DNA of 64,000 nucleotides from Sediminicola sp. (GTDB lineage Bacteria > Bacteroidota > Bacteroidia > Flavobacteriales > Flavobacteriaceae), in the NCBI GenBank assembly GCA_024643325.1, contig JAHEND010000006.1:1-64000 (forward strand), written 5' to 3'. This document shows, one piece after another, positions 8,080 through 16,377 of the stretch. A program made the position numbers and the translations under genes. The notes beneath the pieces were generated by a model. It was not told where the DNA came from, ran no database searches, and worked only from the letters and a program-made list of their open reading frames with translations. Each line of letters begins with the position of its first letter. Positions within the stretch are counted from its first letter, which is position 1.

Positions 8080-9195
8080 ATGGAAGCCGTTGGCTTTATA
8101 CCCGCATCTCAACAAGAAGTAATCACAGACAAAACAGTTACTTGGTCTGCTCCAAGTAATATTGCTTTAGTTAAATACTGGGGGAAATACGATCCTCAAA
8201 TCCCAGCAAATCCTTCCCTTAGTTTCACCTTAAACAACTGTAAAACAAAGACTTCAGTTGCCTTGACTCACAAAAATTTAGGAAGTGATAAACACGCTCA
8301 GGAATTTTCTTTTGAATTTTCTTTTGAAGGTGCGCCCAAGCCAGATTTTCATCCAAAAATAGCGTCTTTTTTCACAAGGGTGGTAGACTATTTACCCTTT
8401 TTAAAAGCATATCATATCATTATTCACAGTGAAAATACCTTTCCACATTCTAGTGGAATAGCCTCTTCTGCAAGTGCTATGGCAGCACTTTCTCTCTGCT
8501 TGCTCGAGTTGTCAAATGAATTTTCCTCCAGTGGGCCAAATAATTTTTCAGAGGATTTTTATGCAAAAGCTTCTTTTTTAGCTCGGCTCGGTTCGGGTAG
8601 TGCTGCTAGAAGTATTAGAGGTCCTTTAATGCAGTGGGGGAAAACAGCTGTTTTTGAATCTAGTCAAGACTTAATAGCAGTGCCATTCAACCAAGAATTA
8701 GCCCCCATTTTTAAAAATTTCCAGGACACTATTTTACTAGTAGACAAAGGAGAGAAAGTGGTGAGTAGTACCGTTGGTCACGGTTTAATGAAAAATCATC
8801 CTTTTGCTGAAGCAAGGTTTCAACAAGCCCATGATCAATTGGCTGTTTTAACTGAGTCCTTAGTCTCGGGAAATATGGAAAAATTTATAGAAGTGGTGGA
8901 ATCAGAGGCATTAACGCTTCATGCAATGATGCTTACAAGTGATCCCTATTTTATTTTGATGAAGCCTGGAACCTTATCCATCATTGAAAAAATTTGGGCT
9001 TTTAGAAAATTGACCCTTATTCCGGTTTGTTTTACCTTAGATGCAGGTGCAAATGTTCATTTGTTATATCCAGAAATGCACAAAGATGAGTTGCTTCAAT
9101 TTATTGAAAACGAATTAGTTGCCTATTGTCAAAATGGACAGTATATTTGTGATCAGGTAGGAAGTGGAAGCATATCTCACACAGAAGCACCTTAA
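8080..9195 (+). CDS. mvaD: Diphosphomevalonate decarboxylase
   Basis: This 371-residue GHMP-superfamily enzyme makes isopentenyl diphosphate from mevalonate diphosphate with ATP. Motifs are WSAPSNIALVKYWGKYD near the N-terminus (diagnostic for MVD), NPSLSFTLN, the ATP-binding SSGIASSASAMAALSLCL, RLGSGSAARSI, and CFTLDAGANVHLLY holding the conserved catalytic Asp. It is followed 13 bases later by mevalonate kinase and then by a prenyltransferase, placing it in the mevalonate/isoprenoid pathway. HMG-CoA reductase lies 34 kb away in this window, so the pathway is split between loci. Confidence 0.94.
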   Translation: MEAVGFIPASQQEVITDKTVTWSAPSNIALVKYWGKYDPQIPANPSLSFTLNNCKTKTSVALTHKNLGSDKHAQEFSFEFSFEGAPKPDFHPKIASFFTRVVDYLPFLKAYHIIIHSENTFPHSSGIASSASAMAALSLCLLELSNEFSSSGPNNFSEDFYAKASFLARLGSGSAARSIRGPLMQWGKTAVFESSQDLIAVPFNQELAPIFKNFQDTILLVDKGEKVVSSTVGHGLMKNHPFAEARFQQAHDQLAVLTESLVSGNMEKFIEVVESEALTLHAMMLTSDPYFILMKPGTLSIIEKIWAFRKLTLIPVCFTLDAGANVHLLYPEMHKDELLQFIENELVAYCQNGQYICDQVGSGSISHTEAP

Positions 9196-9208
9196 AAAAT
9201 TATACCCT

Positions 9209-10147
9209 ATGAAAGGCCCACTTTTTTACGCAAAGATTTTACTTTTTGGAGAGTACGGGATTATTAAAGATTCTAAAGGCCTTTCCATCCCTTATAACGC
9301 TGCAAAAGGCGCTTTAATTATCCCTAAAAATGCAGCAGACAGTCATTCGAGATCTAACCAAAGTTTGGCTGGTTTTGCCAAGCATTTGGCTGCTTTAAAA
9401 GAAAATGATCCCGCGGTGTTTTCTTTTGATTTAGACCGCTTACAACAAGACATTTCCAATGGATTGTATTTTGACTCTACCATCCCTCAAGGATATGGAA
9501 TTGGAAGTAGCGGAGCTTTAGTCGCAGCTATTTATGACAATTATGCACAACGTAAGATCACTGTTTTAGAGAATTTAACCCGAGAAAAGTTACTTGAACT
9601 AAAAAAACTCTTTGGGACAATGGAATCTTTTTTTCATGGAAAATCCTCAGGTTTAGACCCATTGAATTCCTATTTGAGCTTGCCTATTTTAATACATGCT
9701 CAGGATCATATAGCTTCTACGGCCATTCCATCTCAGCACACTGCAGGTAAGGGTGCCGTTTTTCTTCTAGATTCAGGTCAAGTTGGAGAAACCGCCCCAA
9801 TGGTTCAATTGTTCATGGAACAGATGAAGCAAGAGGGTTTCAGAAACATGCTTAAAGATCAGTTTATTAAGCATACAGATGCTTGTGTAGAAGACTTTGT
9901 CAATGGCAATGTGAGTTCGCTATTTTCAAATATTCGCCAATTGTCTAAGGTAGTCTTAGATCATTTTAAACCGATGATTCCAACAGAGTTTCACGCGCTT
10001 TGGCAAGAGGGATTAAAGACAAATGATTACTATTTAAAGTTATGTGGCTCTGGAGGTGGAGGCTATATTTTAGGGTTTACGCCAGATCTCGAAAAAGCCC
10101 AAAAAGCCTTAAAAAATTACCAATTAGAAGTCGTTTATAATTTTTAA
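9209..10147 (+). CDS. Mevalonate kinase (GHMP family)
   Basis: From the ATG at 9209 this encodes 312 residues. A longer frame from 9164 exists but would overlap mvaD by 32 bases and add 15 non-conserved residues, so the internal start (MKGPLFYAKILLFGEYGI) is preferred. GHMP motifs are FYAKILLFGEYGIIKDS (N-terminal substrate motif), PQGYGIGSSGALVAAIYDNY (phosphate loop), FHGKSSGLDPLNSYLS (catalytic Asp region) and KLCGSGGGGYILGF (C-terminal glycine motif). Predicted reaction: mevalonate + ATP to 5-phosphomevalonate. It sits directly between mvaD and a UbiA prenyltransferase. The split from other GHMP kinases (phosphomevalonate kinase) rests on motif 3 and the short length. Confidence 0.82.
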   Translation: MKGPLFYAKILLFGEYGIIKDSKGLSIPYNAAKGALIIPKNAADSHSRSNQSLAGFAKHLAALKENDPAVFSFDLDRLQQDISNGLYFDSTIPQGYGIGSSGALVAAIYDNYAQRKITVLENLTREKLLELKKLFGTMESFFHGKSSGLDPLNSYLSLPILIHAQDHIASTAIPSQHTAGKGAVFLLDSGQVGETAPMVQLFMEQMKQEGFRNMLKDQFIKHTDACVEDFVNGNVSSLFSNIRQLSKVVLDHFKPMIPTEFHALWQEGLKTNDYYLKLCGSGGGGYILGFTPDLEKAQKALKNYQLEVVYNF

Positions 10148-10156
10148 TTTTAAATT

Positions 10157-11062
10157 ATGTCCCAAAGTCCTCTATCGCGGTTCGCTTTAAAAGGACTCGC
10201 ATTTTTTTCTGTACTTAGAGGGTACAATATAGCCCTAATAGTGTTGGCTCAATACCTGTGTTCCATTTTTATCTTAGCCCCCGATAAACCTTTAAAAGAA
10301 CTTCTTTTAGACCCTGATCTAGCATTATTGGTATTGTCTACGGCTATAGTCATTGGCAGTGGATATATCATCAATAGTTTTTACGATGCAGAAAAAGACT
10401 TGATCAACAGGCCTAGGAAAACACTTTTAGACCGCCTTATATCCCAACGTGCTAAAATTACCGCTTATTTCACAGGTAATTTTTTAGCTGTTTTTATGGC
10501 TAGTGCAGTGTCCTTTAGAGCGGTAGTTTTTTTTTCAGCTTATATTTTTGGTATTTGGCTGTACTCACATAAGTTAAAGAGAATCGCTTTTGTGGGAAAT
10601 CTTGTCTCTGCCCTTCTGGCTATTACCCCATTTTTTACGGTGTTTGTGTATTATAAAAACTTAGCTCCGGTGATTTTTGTTCAGGCAATCTTTTTATTCT
10701 TATTGGTACTCGCTAGAGATATGGTCAAAGATTTAGAAAACCTTACTGGAGACCTCACCCAAGATTATAATACCGTGGCGGTTAGGTATGGGACTACTTT
10801 TTCTAAGTATTGCGTGAGTATATTGCTTGTAGCCACCGTATTGCCTACCTATTTATTAATTTCTACATTTAATGTAGGTTATATGAACTGGTATTTTAAA
10901 GGGGTATTTATTTTGTTGATTTTCGCAATTGTTGGCTTGTGGTTGGCCAAAGAAAAAAAGCATTATTTAAGTATACACAACCTTCTAAAATTTATCATTG
11001 TTGGGGGTGTATTTGGAATTTTACTCATAGATCCAGAGCTGTTGCTGGGCAGGTTTATTTAA
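10157..11062 (+). CDS. UbiA-superfamily prenyltransferase (geranylgeranylglycerol-phosphate type)
   Basis: This is a 301-residue polytopic membrane protein. The two Asp-rich motifs of the UbiA superfamily are present: INSFYDAEKDLINRP (NxxxDxxxD) and ARDMVKDLENLTGDLTQDYNTVAVRYG. They bind the prenyl diphosphate through Mg. Similar flavobacterial proteins are commonly named geranylgeranylglycerol-phosphate geranylgeranyltransferase, but the true acceptor is uncertain. It lies 9 bases after mevalonate kinase, so it probably uses isoprenoid diphosphates produced by the same operon. A role in quinone synthesis (menA or ubiA) is possible but less supported by context. Confidence 0.82.
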   Translation: MSQSPLSRFALKGLAFFSVLRGYNIALIVLAQYLCSIFILAPDKPLKELLLDPDLALLVLSTAIVIGSGYIINSFYDAEKDLINRPRKTLLDRLISQRAKITAYFTGNFLAVFMASAVSFRAVVFFSAYIFGIWLYSHKLKRIAFVGNLVSALLAITPFFTVFVYYKNLAPVIFVQAIFLFLLVLARDMVKDLENLTGDLTQDYNTVAVRYGTTFSKYCVSILLVATVLPTYLLISTFNVGYMNWYFKGVFILLIFAIVGLWLAKEKKHYLSIHNLLKFIIVGGVFGILLIDPELLLGRFI

Positions 11063-11086
11063 TCGCTCCAATCTAAAACAATACAC

Positions 11087-11094
11087 TACCTTTG
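11087..11094 (+). promoter_or_regulatory. Candidate -7 promoter box for the pseudouridine synthase
   Basis: TACCTTTG fits TAnnTTTG exactly, 16 bases before the start codon of the pseudouridine synthase and inside the 48-base gap after the prenyltransferase gene. No -33 box is obvious. It suggests the gene has its own promoter. Confidence 0.45.
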
Positions 11095-11110
11095 CACAAA
11101 ATAAGAACTA

Positions 11111-12115
11111 ATGGGGCGTAATAATTTTGACGGCGATAAAAAAGCCTCTGGACGTGGGTTTGGAACGTTTAGAAAAACGAGTAGTGCTAGGGGAAACTCC
11201 CCTGTAAAGAAAGGGAACAATGGTCCTTTTAGCAAAAGCGGTTCAGAGGAACCTTCTGCTAATGCACGTTTAAAGCCTGCTGGGTCAAATAAAAAAGGCT
11301 ACAGAAAAACAGTCAATAAAGACACATTTGCTAGTGGTGCACAAGCAAAAGGACCAAAATTAGTAGCTAATACACCGGCTAACCCAACCCAAAAGGCAGA
11401 CAACAATTCGATCCGTTTAAATAGGTATATTTCAAATTCTGGGGTGTGCTCTAGAAGAGAAGCAGATATTTTTATAGCAGCCGGAAGTGTGAAAGTCAAT
11501 GGAAAAGCAGTCACTGAAATGGGATATAGGGTAGCCCTTTCAGATGTCGTTAGCTTTGACGGTATTACCTTAAATCCTGAGAAACGAGCCTACATTTTAT
11601 TGAACAAGCCCAAAGATTTTGACAGTGCTTCCACAGATGCATCGCACCCTAAATCTGCCTTAGGCTTGGTTGCAAATGCCACCAAATCTAAGATCAAACC
11701 CGTGGGTCGCTTAGACAAAACAGCCTCCGGATTGTTACTCTTTACCAACGATGGCGAATTACAAACCAAGCTCACCAAGCCAAAGAATGGTTTTAGAAAA
11801 ATATACCACGCTACTTTGGGTAGATCCTTAAAAGCAGACGATCTTGAGAAAATTAGAAAAGGGGTTGTTTTAGAGGACGGTCCTGTTCGTGTGCATGAAA
11901 TCTCTCCTATTGAAGGAGCTCCTGCCTCTGAAGTAGGTATAGAGATTCTAAGTGCTAAAAACAACATTATTAAACGATTGTTTGAGCATTTGGGATATGA
12001 GCTCATTAAATTAGACCGGGTTGTGTATGCAGGTCTTACTAAGAAAGACCTGCCAAGAGGTCAATGGCGCGCCCTTACGGAGCAAGAAATTATTAACTTA
12101 AAAATGATTCAGTAA
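11111..12115 (+). CDS. rRNA pseudouridine synthase (RsuA/RluB/RluF family) with basic N-terminal extension
   Basis: This 334-residue protein has about 100 N-terminal residues that are low complexity and rich in Gly, Ser, Asn, Lys and Arg (probably disordered RNA-binding). An S4 RNA-binding domain follows from about residue 101 (IRLNRYISNSGVCSRREAD, GSVKVNG). The catalytic domain has KPVGRLDKTASGLLLFTNDG, with Asp202 as the catalytic aspartate, and RGQWRALTEQE at the C-terminus. It is predicted to isomerise a uridine in 23S or 16S rRNA. Which position is modified cannot be told by eye. A bidirectional terminator follows 19 bases after the stop. Confidence 0.9.
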   Translation: MGRNNFDGDKKASGRGFGTFRKTSSARGNSPVKKGNNGPFSKSGSEEPSANARLKPAGSNKKGYRKTVNKDTFASGAQAKGPKLVANTPANPTQKADNNSIRLNRYISNSGVCSRREADIFIAAGSVKVNGKAVTEMGYRVALSDVVSFDGITLNPEKRAYILLNKPKDFDSASTDASHPKSALGLVANATKSKIKPVGRLDKTASGLLLFTNDGELQTKLTKPKNGFRKIYHATLGRSLKADDLEKIRKGVVLEDGPVRVHEISPIEGAPASEVGIEILSAKNNIIKRLFEHLGYELIKLDRVVYAGLTKKDLPRGQWRALTEQEIINLKMIQ

Positions 12116-12134
12116 GCTTCATTTTTAATCTATA

Positions 12135-12172
12135 AAAAAGATCGGCCTTGCAACAACGAGGCCGATCTTTTT
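12135..12172. terminator. Bidirectional rho-independent terminator
   Basis: A perfect 14-base-pair inverted repeat (AAAAAGATCGGCCT and AGGCCGATCTTTTT) surrounds a 10-base loop. It has A-tracts on one side and T-tracts on the other, so it can terminate both the plus-strand pseudouridine synthase transcript and the minus-strand arginine operon. It sits exactly between the two convergent stops. Confidence 0.93.
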
Positions 12173-12197
12173 GATTTAGATCCATACCTAGGTCTTA

Positions 12198-13484
12198 TTA
12201 AAAATCACAAGCGCGGGCCATTTTTGCTTTAATCTCCTCCAAACACAAATTACCCATACTTCCTTCGTGGGTGTGGTGGAGGTCCTTTTTGGGTTGATAG
12301 GCCCCTGCTGCAATTTTGGCAGCCATTGCCTTGTAGGCCTCTCTAAAGGGCATTCCCTGGAGCACCATTTCATTGAGGGTGTCTACAGAGTACATGGCGT
12401 CGTATTTTGGGTTTTGACCTAAATCAGTATTAGGAATCACTTCCTTTAAGGCAAAATGCATGAGGTCTAAACAGCTTTGTAATTCGGTAATAGCAGGGAG
12501 CAAAACTTCCTTTAAAAGCTGCAAATCCCTGTGGTACCCACTGGGTAAATTTGCCGTTAACTGGCTCAATTGTGTGGGTAGGGTTTGAATTTTATTACAT
12601 TTTGCCCTAATCAACTCAAAGACATCAGGGTTTTTTTTGTGAGGCATAATACTAGATCCGGTAGTCAGTTGGTCTGGAAAGCTTATGAAATTAAGATCTT
12701 GACTCATATAAAGACAAATATCCATAGCTAATTTTCCTAGGGTAGCGGCCACCGCACTCATTCCAAATGCTACCGCCTTTTCTGTTTTCCCCCTACCCAT
12801 TTGAGCAGCTACTACATTGTATTTAAGAGTACTAAAACCCAGTTTTTCTGTGGTCATTTTTCGGTTTATCGGAAAAGAACTTCCATAACCGGCAGCACTT
12901 CCAAGTGGGTTTTGATCACATACCTTATAGGCTGCTTCAAGAAAATAGATGTCGTCTGTAAGACTCTCCGCATAGGAAGAAAACCAAAGACCAAAGGAAG
13001 AAGGCATGGCTACTTGTAAGTGGGTATATCCCGGCAAAATAAGCCCCGCATGTTTTTCTGCTAACGAAATTAATAGGTGAAACAAGTCTTGACTCCCTGT
13101 TTTGATCTCTTGAATTTGATCCATTAAAAACAATTGCATGGCTACCAATACTTGATCGTTTCTGGACCTGGCTGCATGAATTTTTTTTCCCACGTCTCCC
13201 AATCGCTCCGTGAGTAGAAATTCTATTTTAGAGTGAACGTCTTCAAAATCTGCTTCAATCTCAAAAGTACCTGCTGTAATTTCTTTGCCAATTTGTTCTA
13301 AAGCAGTGATTAAATTTGTGGCTTCTTCTGCCTCGAGTAAACCCACAGCGGCCAACATTTCTGCATGCGCCATGGAGGCTTTTACATCATAAGGTGCTAA
13401 AAATAAGTCTAGCGCCCTATCATTTCCAACGGTAAAAAAATCAATTTTTTCGTGGGTGTTACCCCCTTTATCCCAAAGTTTCAT
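12198..13484 (-). CDS. argH: Argininosuccinate lyase
   Basis: This 428-residue fumarase/aspartase-superfamily enzyme cleaves argininosuccinate to arginine and fumarate, the last step of arginine synthesis. The superfamily signature GSSIMPHKKNPD (catalytic Ser loop) is intact. ARSRNDQVLVAMQLFL and GYTHLQVAMPSSFGLW are the other substrate-binding segments (catalytic His in the latter). The length is slightly shorter than the roughly 460 residues of enterobacterial ArgH because of a short C-terminus. It is the last gene of the arginine operon, 5 bases after argE and ending before a terminator. Confidence 0.95.
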   Translation of the reverse strand: MKLWDKGGNTHEKIDFFTVGNDRALDLFLAPYDVKASMAHAEMLAAVGLLEAEEATNLITALEQIGKEITAGTFEIEADFEDVHSKIEFLLTERLGDVGKKIHAARSRNDQVLVAMQLFLMDQIQEIKTGSQDLFHLLISLAEKHAGLILPGYTHLQVAMPSSFGLWFSSYAESLTDDIYFLEAAYKVCDQNPLGSAAGYGSSFPINRKMTTEKLGFSTLKYNVVAAQMGRGKTEKAVAFGMSAVAATLGKLAMDICLYMSQDLNFISFPDQLTTGSSIMPHKKNPDVFELIRAKCNKIQTLPTQLSQLTANLPSGYHRDLQLLKEVLLPAITELQSCLDLMHFALKEVIPNTDLGQNPKYDAMYSVDTLNEMVLQGMPFREAYKAMAAKIAAGAYQPKKDLHHTHEGSMGNLCLEEIKAKMARACDF

Positions 13485-13489
13485 AGGTG

Positions 13490-14560
13490 TTATTTTGTTA
13501 AATAAGTGTCTAAAAGTGAGCAGTATATTTCAATACCCTGGGCAATTTCATGCCTGTAAATAAATTCATCTGCTGAATGCGATCTGGTACTATCTCCAGG
13601 TCCTAATTTCATGGAAGGCCCTGAGATAGCCGCCTGGTCAGAAAGTGTGGGTGAGCCATAGGTTTTCCTACCCAAACTTTTTCCGGCGATCACTAAAGGG
13701 TGGTCTGGCCTAACGGCCGACGATCCAAGCCTCAAACTCCTCGCCCTTAATTCTAGAGGGGCTTCTTTTTGTAAGAGTGCATTTATTTCTGCATTTGAAT
13801 AACAATCATTGACCCTAACATCTATCACCAGTCTTACCTCTGCTGGGATTACATTGTGTTGGCTCCCCGCTTGAATCTGTGTTACGGTCATTTTAACTGG
13901 TCCTAAAAAATCAGATACTTTTTCAAAGGCGTAGGTTTCGAACCAATTCAGCACCCCAGCAGTTTTATAAATCGCTTGATCAGAATTGGGGTGTGCTGCA
14001 TGAGAGGGCGTTCCCTTTATAACACCGTCAAAAACAACAAGGCCTTTTTCTGCAATGGCCAAATGCATTTGGGTGGGTTCTCCCACAATGGCCATATCTA
14101 TTTCTGGCAGCAGGGGTAATACGGAGTTTAAGCCATTAGGTCCAGAGCTTTCCTCTTCTGCAGAAGCGACTATAATAAGGTTGTGTTTTAAATCTTTACG
14201 CTCGTAGAAATGTGCGAAAGTACTTAGTAAACAAACCAAACAGCCCCCTGCGTCGTTGCTGCCAAGACCGTAAATTTTTCCGTCCTTTTCAATGGCCTTA
14301 AAAGGGTCAAGAGTGTATGCGCTATTAGGTTTTACCGTGTCATGGTGAGAGTTTAATAGTAGACTTGGTTTTTTAGGATCAAAATACTTGTTAAAGGCAT
14401 ATCTATTGTGTCCACTCTTTTGGTAGGAGATTCCTTTTTGTTCAAACCATTTTTCAATGTGCTTGGCTGTATGGGCTTCTTCTGAAGAAAAAGAAGGGGT
14501 TTCAATCAGGGATTTTAATAATTGAACGGCTTCATTTTCATAGGTGCTTAGATACTCCAT
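13490..14560 (-). CDS. argE: M20-family N-acyl-L-ornithine deacylase (ArgE-like)
   Basis: This is a 356-residue zinc peptidase-family enzyme. Metal and catalytic motifs are NSHHDTVKP (His, Asp), GLGSNDAGGCLVCLL (bridging Asp), AEEESSGPNG (Glu-Glu base), VGEPT, and a C-terminal RSHSADEFI (His ligand). Within the operon it should release ornithine from the acylated intermediate. Because the neighbouring ArgF' looks succinyl-specific and acts before deacylation, the substrate is more likely N-acylcitrulline, probably N-succinylcitrulline (inference). It abuts argB directly (stop and start adjacent) and precedes argH by 5 bases. Confidence 0.85.
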   Translation of the reverse strand: MEYLSTYENEAVQLLKSLIETPSFSSEEAHTAKHIEKWFEQKGISYQKSGHNRYAFNKYFDPKKPSLLLNSHHDTVKPNSAYTLDPFKAIEKDGKIYGLGSNDAGGCLVCLLSTFAHFYERKDLKHNLIIVASAEEESSGPNGLNSVLPLLPEIDMAIVGEPTQMHLAIAEKGLVVFDGVIKGTPSHAAHPNSDQAIYKTAGVLNWFETYAFEKVSDFLGPVKMTVTQIQAGSQHNVIPAEVRLVIDVRVNDCYSNAEINALLQKEAPLELRARSLRLGSSAVRPDHPLVIAGKSLGRKTYGSPTLSDQAAISGPSMKLGPGDSTRSHSADEFIYRHEIAQGIEIYCSLLDTYLTK

Positions 14561-15346
14561 TTAATTCTTTTTTAATAAGGTAAAAGGGCCTTTGTTGGCC
14601 AACATATCTTCATTTCCAACCCCTACTTTATGGACTCCTTTTTCTAAGGCATGAAATCCATTAGTGAGTTTAGGAATCATTCCTGAGTGAATAATCTCTT
14701 GATCTTTGAGTATCTTCATTTCACTAGCGCTTAGCTTAGGAAGTACTTTTAGGGGTGTTTCACTCACCAATACGCCTGTTTTCTCAAAGCAGTACCACAA
14801 ATGTGTTCTATATTTATCCGTCATAGCTATAGCTATTTCAGAGGCGATGGTATCTGCATTGGTATTGAGTAATTGTCCGTTACCGTCATGGGTAATGGCG
14901 CAAAAAACAGGGCAAATCCCATGTGATAAAAGCATTTCAATCAAGGAGGTGTTCACCTTTAGTTGGTCTCCTACAAATCCGTAATCTATAGGCTTTGGGT
15001 TTCTTTTTACCGCGCTTATACTGTTGCCGTCTGCCCCACTAAGCCCCAAGGCATTACAATGGTCTGCCTGTAATTGAGAGACAATTGTTTTGTTGGCACT
15101 TCCAGCATAGGTCATGGTAATGACTTCTAAAGTTTCCTTTGGAGTACACCTTCTACCCTCGATCATTTTGGTGGGAACCTCTAATTTTTCTGCTAAGGCA
15201 GTGGCAGATTTACCCCCTCCATGAACGAGTATTTTAGGACCAGATATTTGACTAAAAGCCTTGCAAAAGTACTTTAGTGCTTCAGGATCTTCTATGACGC
15301 CTCCGCCAATTTTAACTACTGATAGGGTGTTTCTTTGATCTTCCAT
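14561..15346 (-). CDS. argB: N-acylglutamate kinase (acetylglutamate kinase family)
   Basis: This 261-residue amino-acid-kinase-fold protein phosphorylates the gamma-carboxylate of N-acylglutamate. It has VVKIGGGVI (N-terminal Lys/Gly phosphate site), KILVHGGGKSATALAEKLEVP and MIEGRRCTPKETLEV (acyl-glutamate binding), LGLSGADGNSI, and LNTNADTIASEIA (nucleotide site). There is no N-terminal kinked helix, so the arginine-sensitive hexameric form seems unlikely. Whether acetyl- or succinylglutamate is the substrate cannot be read directly; the ArgF' residue 90 argument favours succinyl. It lies 10 bases after argF'. Confidence 0.9.
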   Translation of the reverse strand: MEDQRNTLSVVKIGGGVIEDPEALKYFCKAFSQISGPKILVHGGGKSATALAEKLEVPTKMIEGRRCTPKETLEVITMTYAGSANKTIVSQLQADHCNALGLSGADGNSISAVKRNPKPIDYGFVGDQLKVNTSLIEMLLSHGICPVFCAITHDGNGQLLNTNADTIASEIAIAMTDKYRTHLWYCFEKTGVLVSETPLKVLPKLSASEMKILKDQEIIHSGMIPKLTNGFHALEKGVHKVGVGNEDMLANKGPFTLLKKN

Positions 15347-15356
15347 GGACGTGTAA

Positions 15357-16328
15357 TTAAGGAGTTGTTTTTAGTAATTCTCTAAGTACCCACTGGGCCG
15401 CATAGGTCCTATTGTTGGCCTGTGCTAACACCAAACTTTTGTCTGAGTCTAAAACGGAGTCTGCGATCACTACATTTCTTCTCACTGGCAAACAGTGCAT
15501 ACAATGTGCATTTCCGATTTTTTCAGAAGTGATGGTCCATGAGGAGTCTTCACACATCACTTCTCCGTAGTCCTTAAAACTACTCCAGTTTTTCACATAA
15601 ACTACCTCTGCTTCCGCTAAGGCTTTGTTCTGATCGTGTTCAATGGGTGTGTCTCCCGTAATCAAAGGATCTAGCTCGTAGCCTTTTGGATGGGTAATAC
15701 TGAAGTCTATATGAAGCCGCTTCATGGCAGCTATAAAACTATTGGCTACTGCATGAGGTAGTGCCCTTGGGTGTGGCGCCCAACTCAATACCACTTTGGG
15801 TGCAGTTCCCTCTTTTTTTAGGCTAGGCAATACTTGCTCTCCCAAATGTTCTGTGATGGTAATGGCGTCTGCAAACCCTTGTAAGGGATGATCAAGTGCG
15901 CTTTCTAAGTTAATGACAGGAACGCTCGCATGTTTCGCAAAGCCTAAAAGCACTTTCTCTTTTTGGTCTTCTTCACAATTTTGTAATTCAGCAAATGCCC
16001 TAACGCCAATCAGGTCACAATAGCTAGATAATACTCCAGCGGCTTCTCTAATATGTTCTGCCTTTCCACTATTCATGACCACTCCGTCTTCGTATTCCAA
16101 CTGCCAACCTTCTTGTGAAAAATTCATTACAATGACCTCTAAGCCCAAGTTTTTAGCTGCTTTTTGAGTGCTTATTCTTGTTCTTAGGCTGGCGTTAAAA
16201 AACAAAAGCCCTAAGATTTTATCTCTGCCCAGTTTTTTGTCAGATAAAGGATCTTTTTTTAGCGCAATGGCCTCTAAGATGGCTTTGTCAAAGTCTGGTA
16301 TGTCTTGAAGGGATAGATATTGCTTCAT
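15357..16328 (-). CDS. argF': N-acylornithine carbamoyltransferase, probably N-succinylornithine-specific
   Basis: This 323-residue transcarbamylase has carbamoyl-phosphate motif FFNASLRTR in place of the STRT form, GKAEHIREAAGVLSSYCDLIGVRAF, and HCLPVRRNV at the catalytic loop. The family is the Bacteroidota/Xanthomonas branch acting on N-acylornithine. The residue aligned with the specificity position (Glu92 of the Xanthomonas acetylornithine enzyme, Pro90 of the Bacteroides fragilis succinylornithine enzyme) is Ala90 here. Published swaps at this position to small residues gave succinylornithine activity. I therefore infer N-succinyl-L-ornithine as substrate and N-succinylcitrulline as product. 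Confidence 0.88.
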   Translation of the reverse strand: MKQYLSLQDIPDFDKAILEAIALKKDPLSDKKLGRDKILGLLFFNASLRTRISTQKAAKNLGLEVIVMNFSQEGWQLEYEDGVVMNSGKAEHIREAAGVLSSYCDLIGVRAFAELQNCEEDQKEKVLLGFAKHASVPVINLESALDHPLQGFADAITITEHLGEQVLPSLKKEGTAPKVVLSWAPHPRALPHAVANSFIAAMKRLHIDFSITHPKGYELDPLITGDTPIEHDQNKALAEAEVVYVKNWSSFKDYGEVMCEDSSWTITSEKIGNAHCMHCLPVRRNVVIADSVLDSDKSLVLAQANNRTYAAQWVLRELLKTTP

Positions 16329-16377
16329 AAGAGATTGTTTAAAGTAAGTTTGATTTTGTCTAATACTTTTTTAGTGG

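Noticed and set aside
11590-12006. 138-codon open frame antisense to the pseudouridine synthase
   Set aside because: Shadow of a strongly coding gene, with no domain features.
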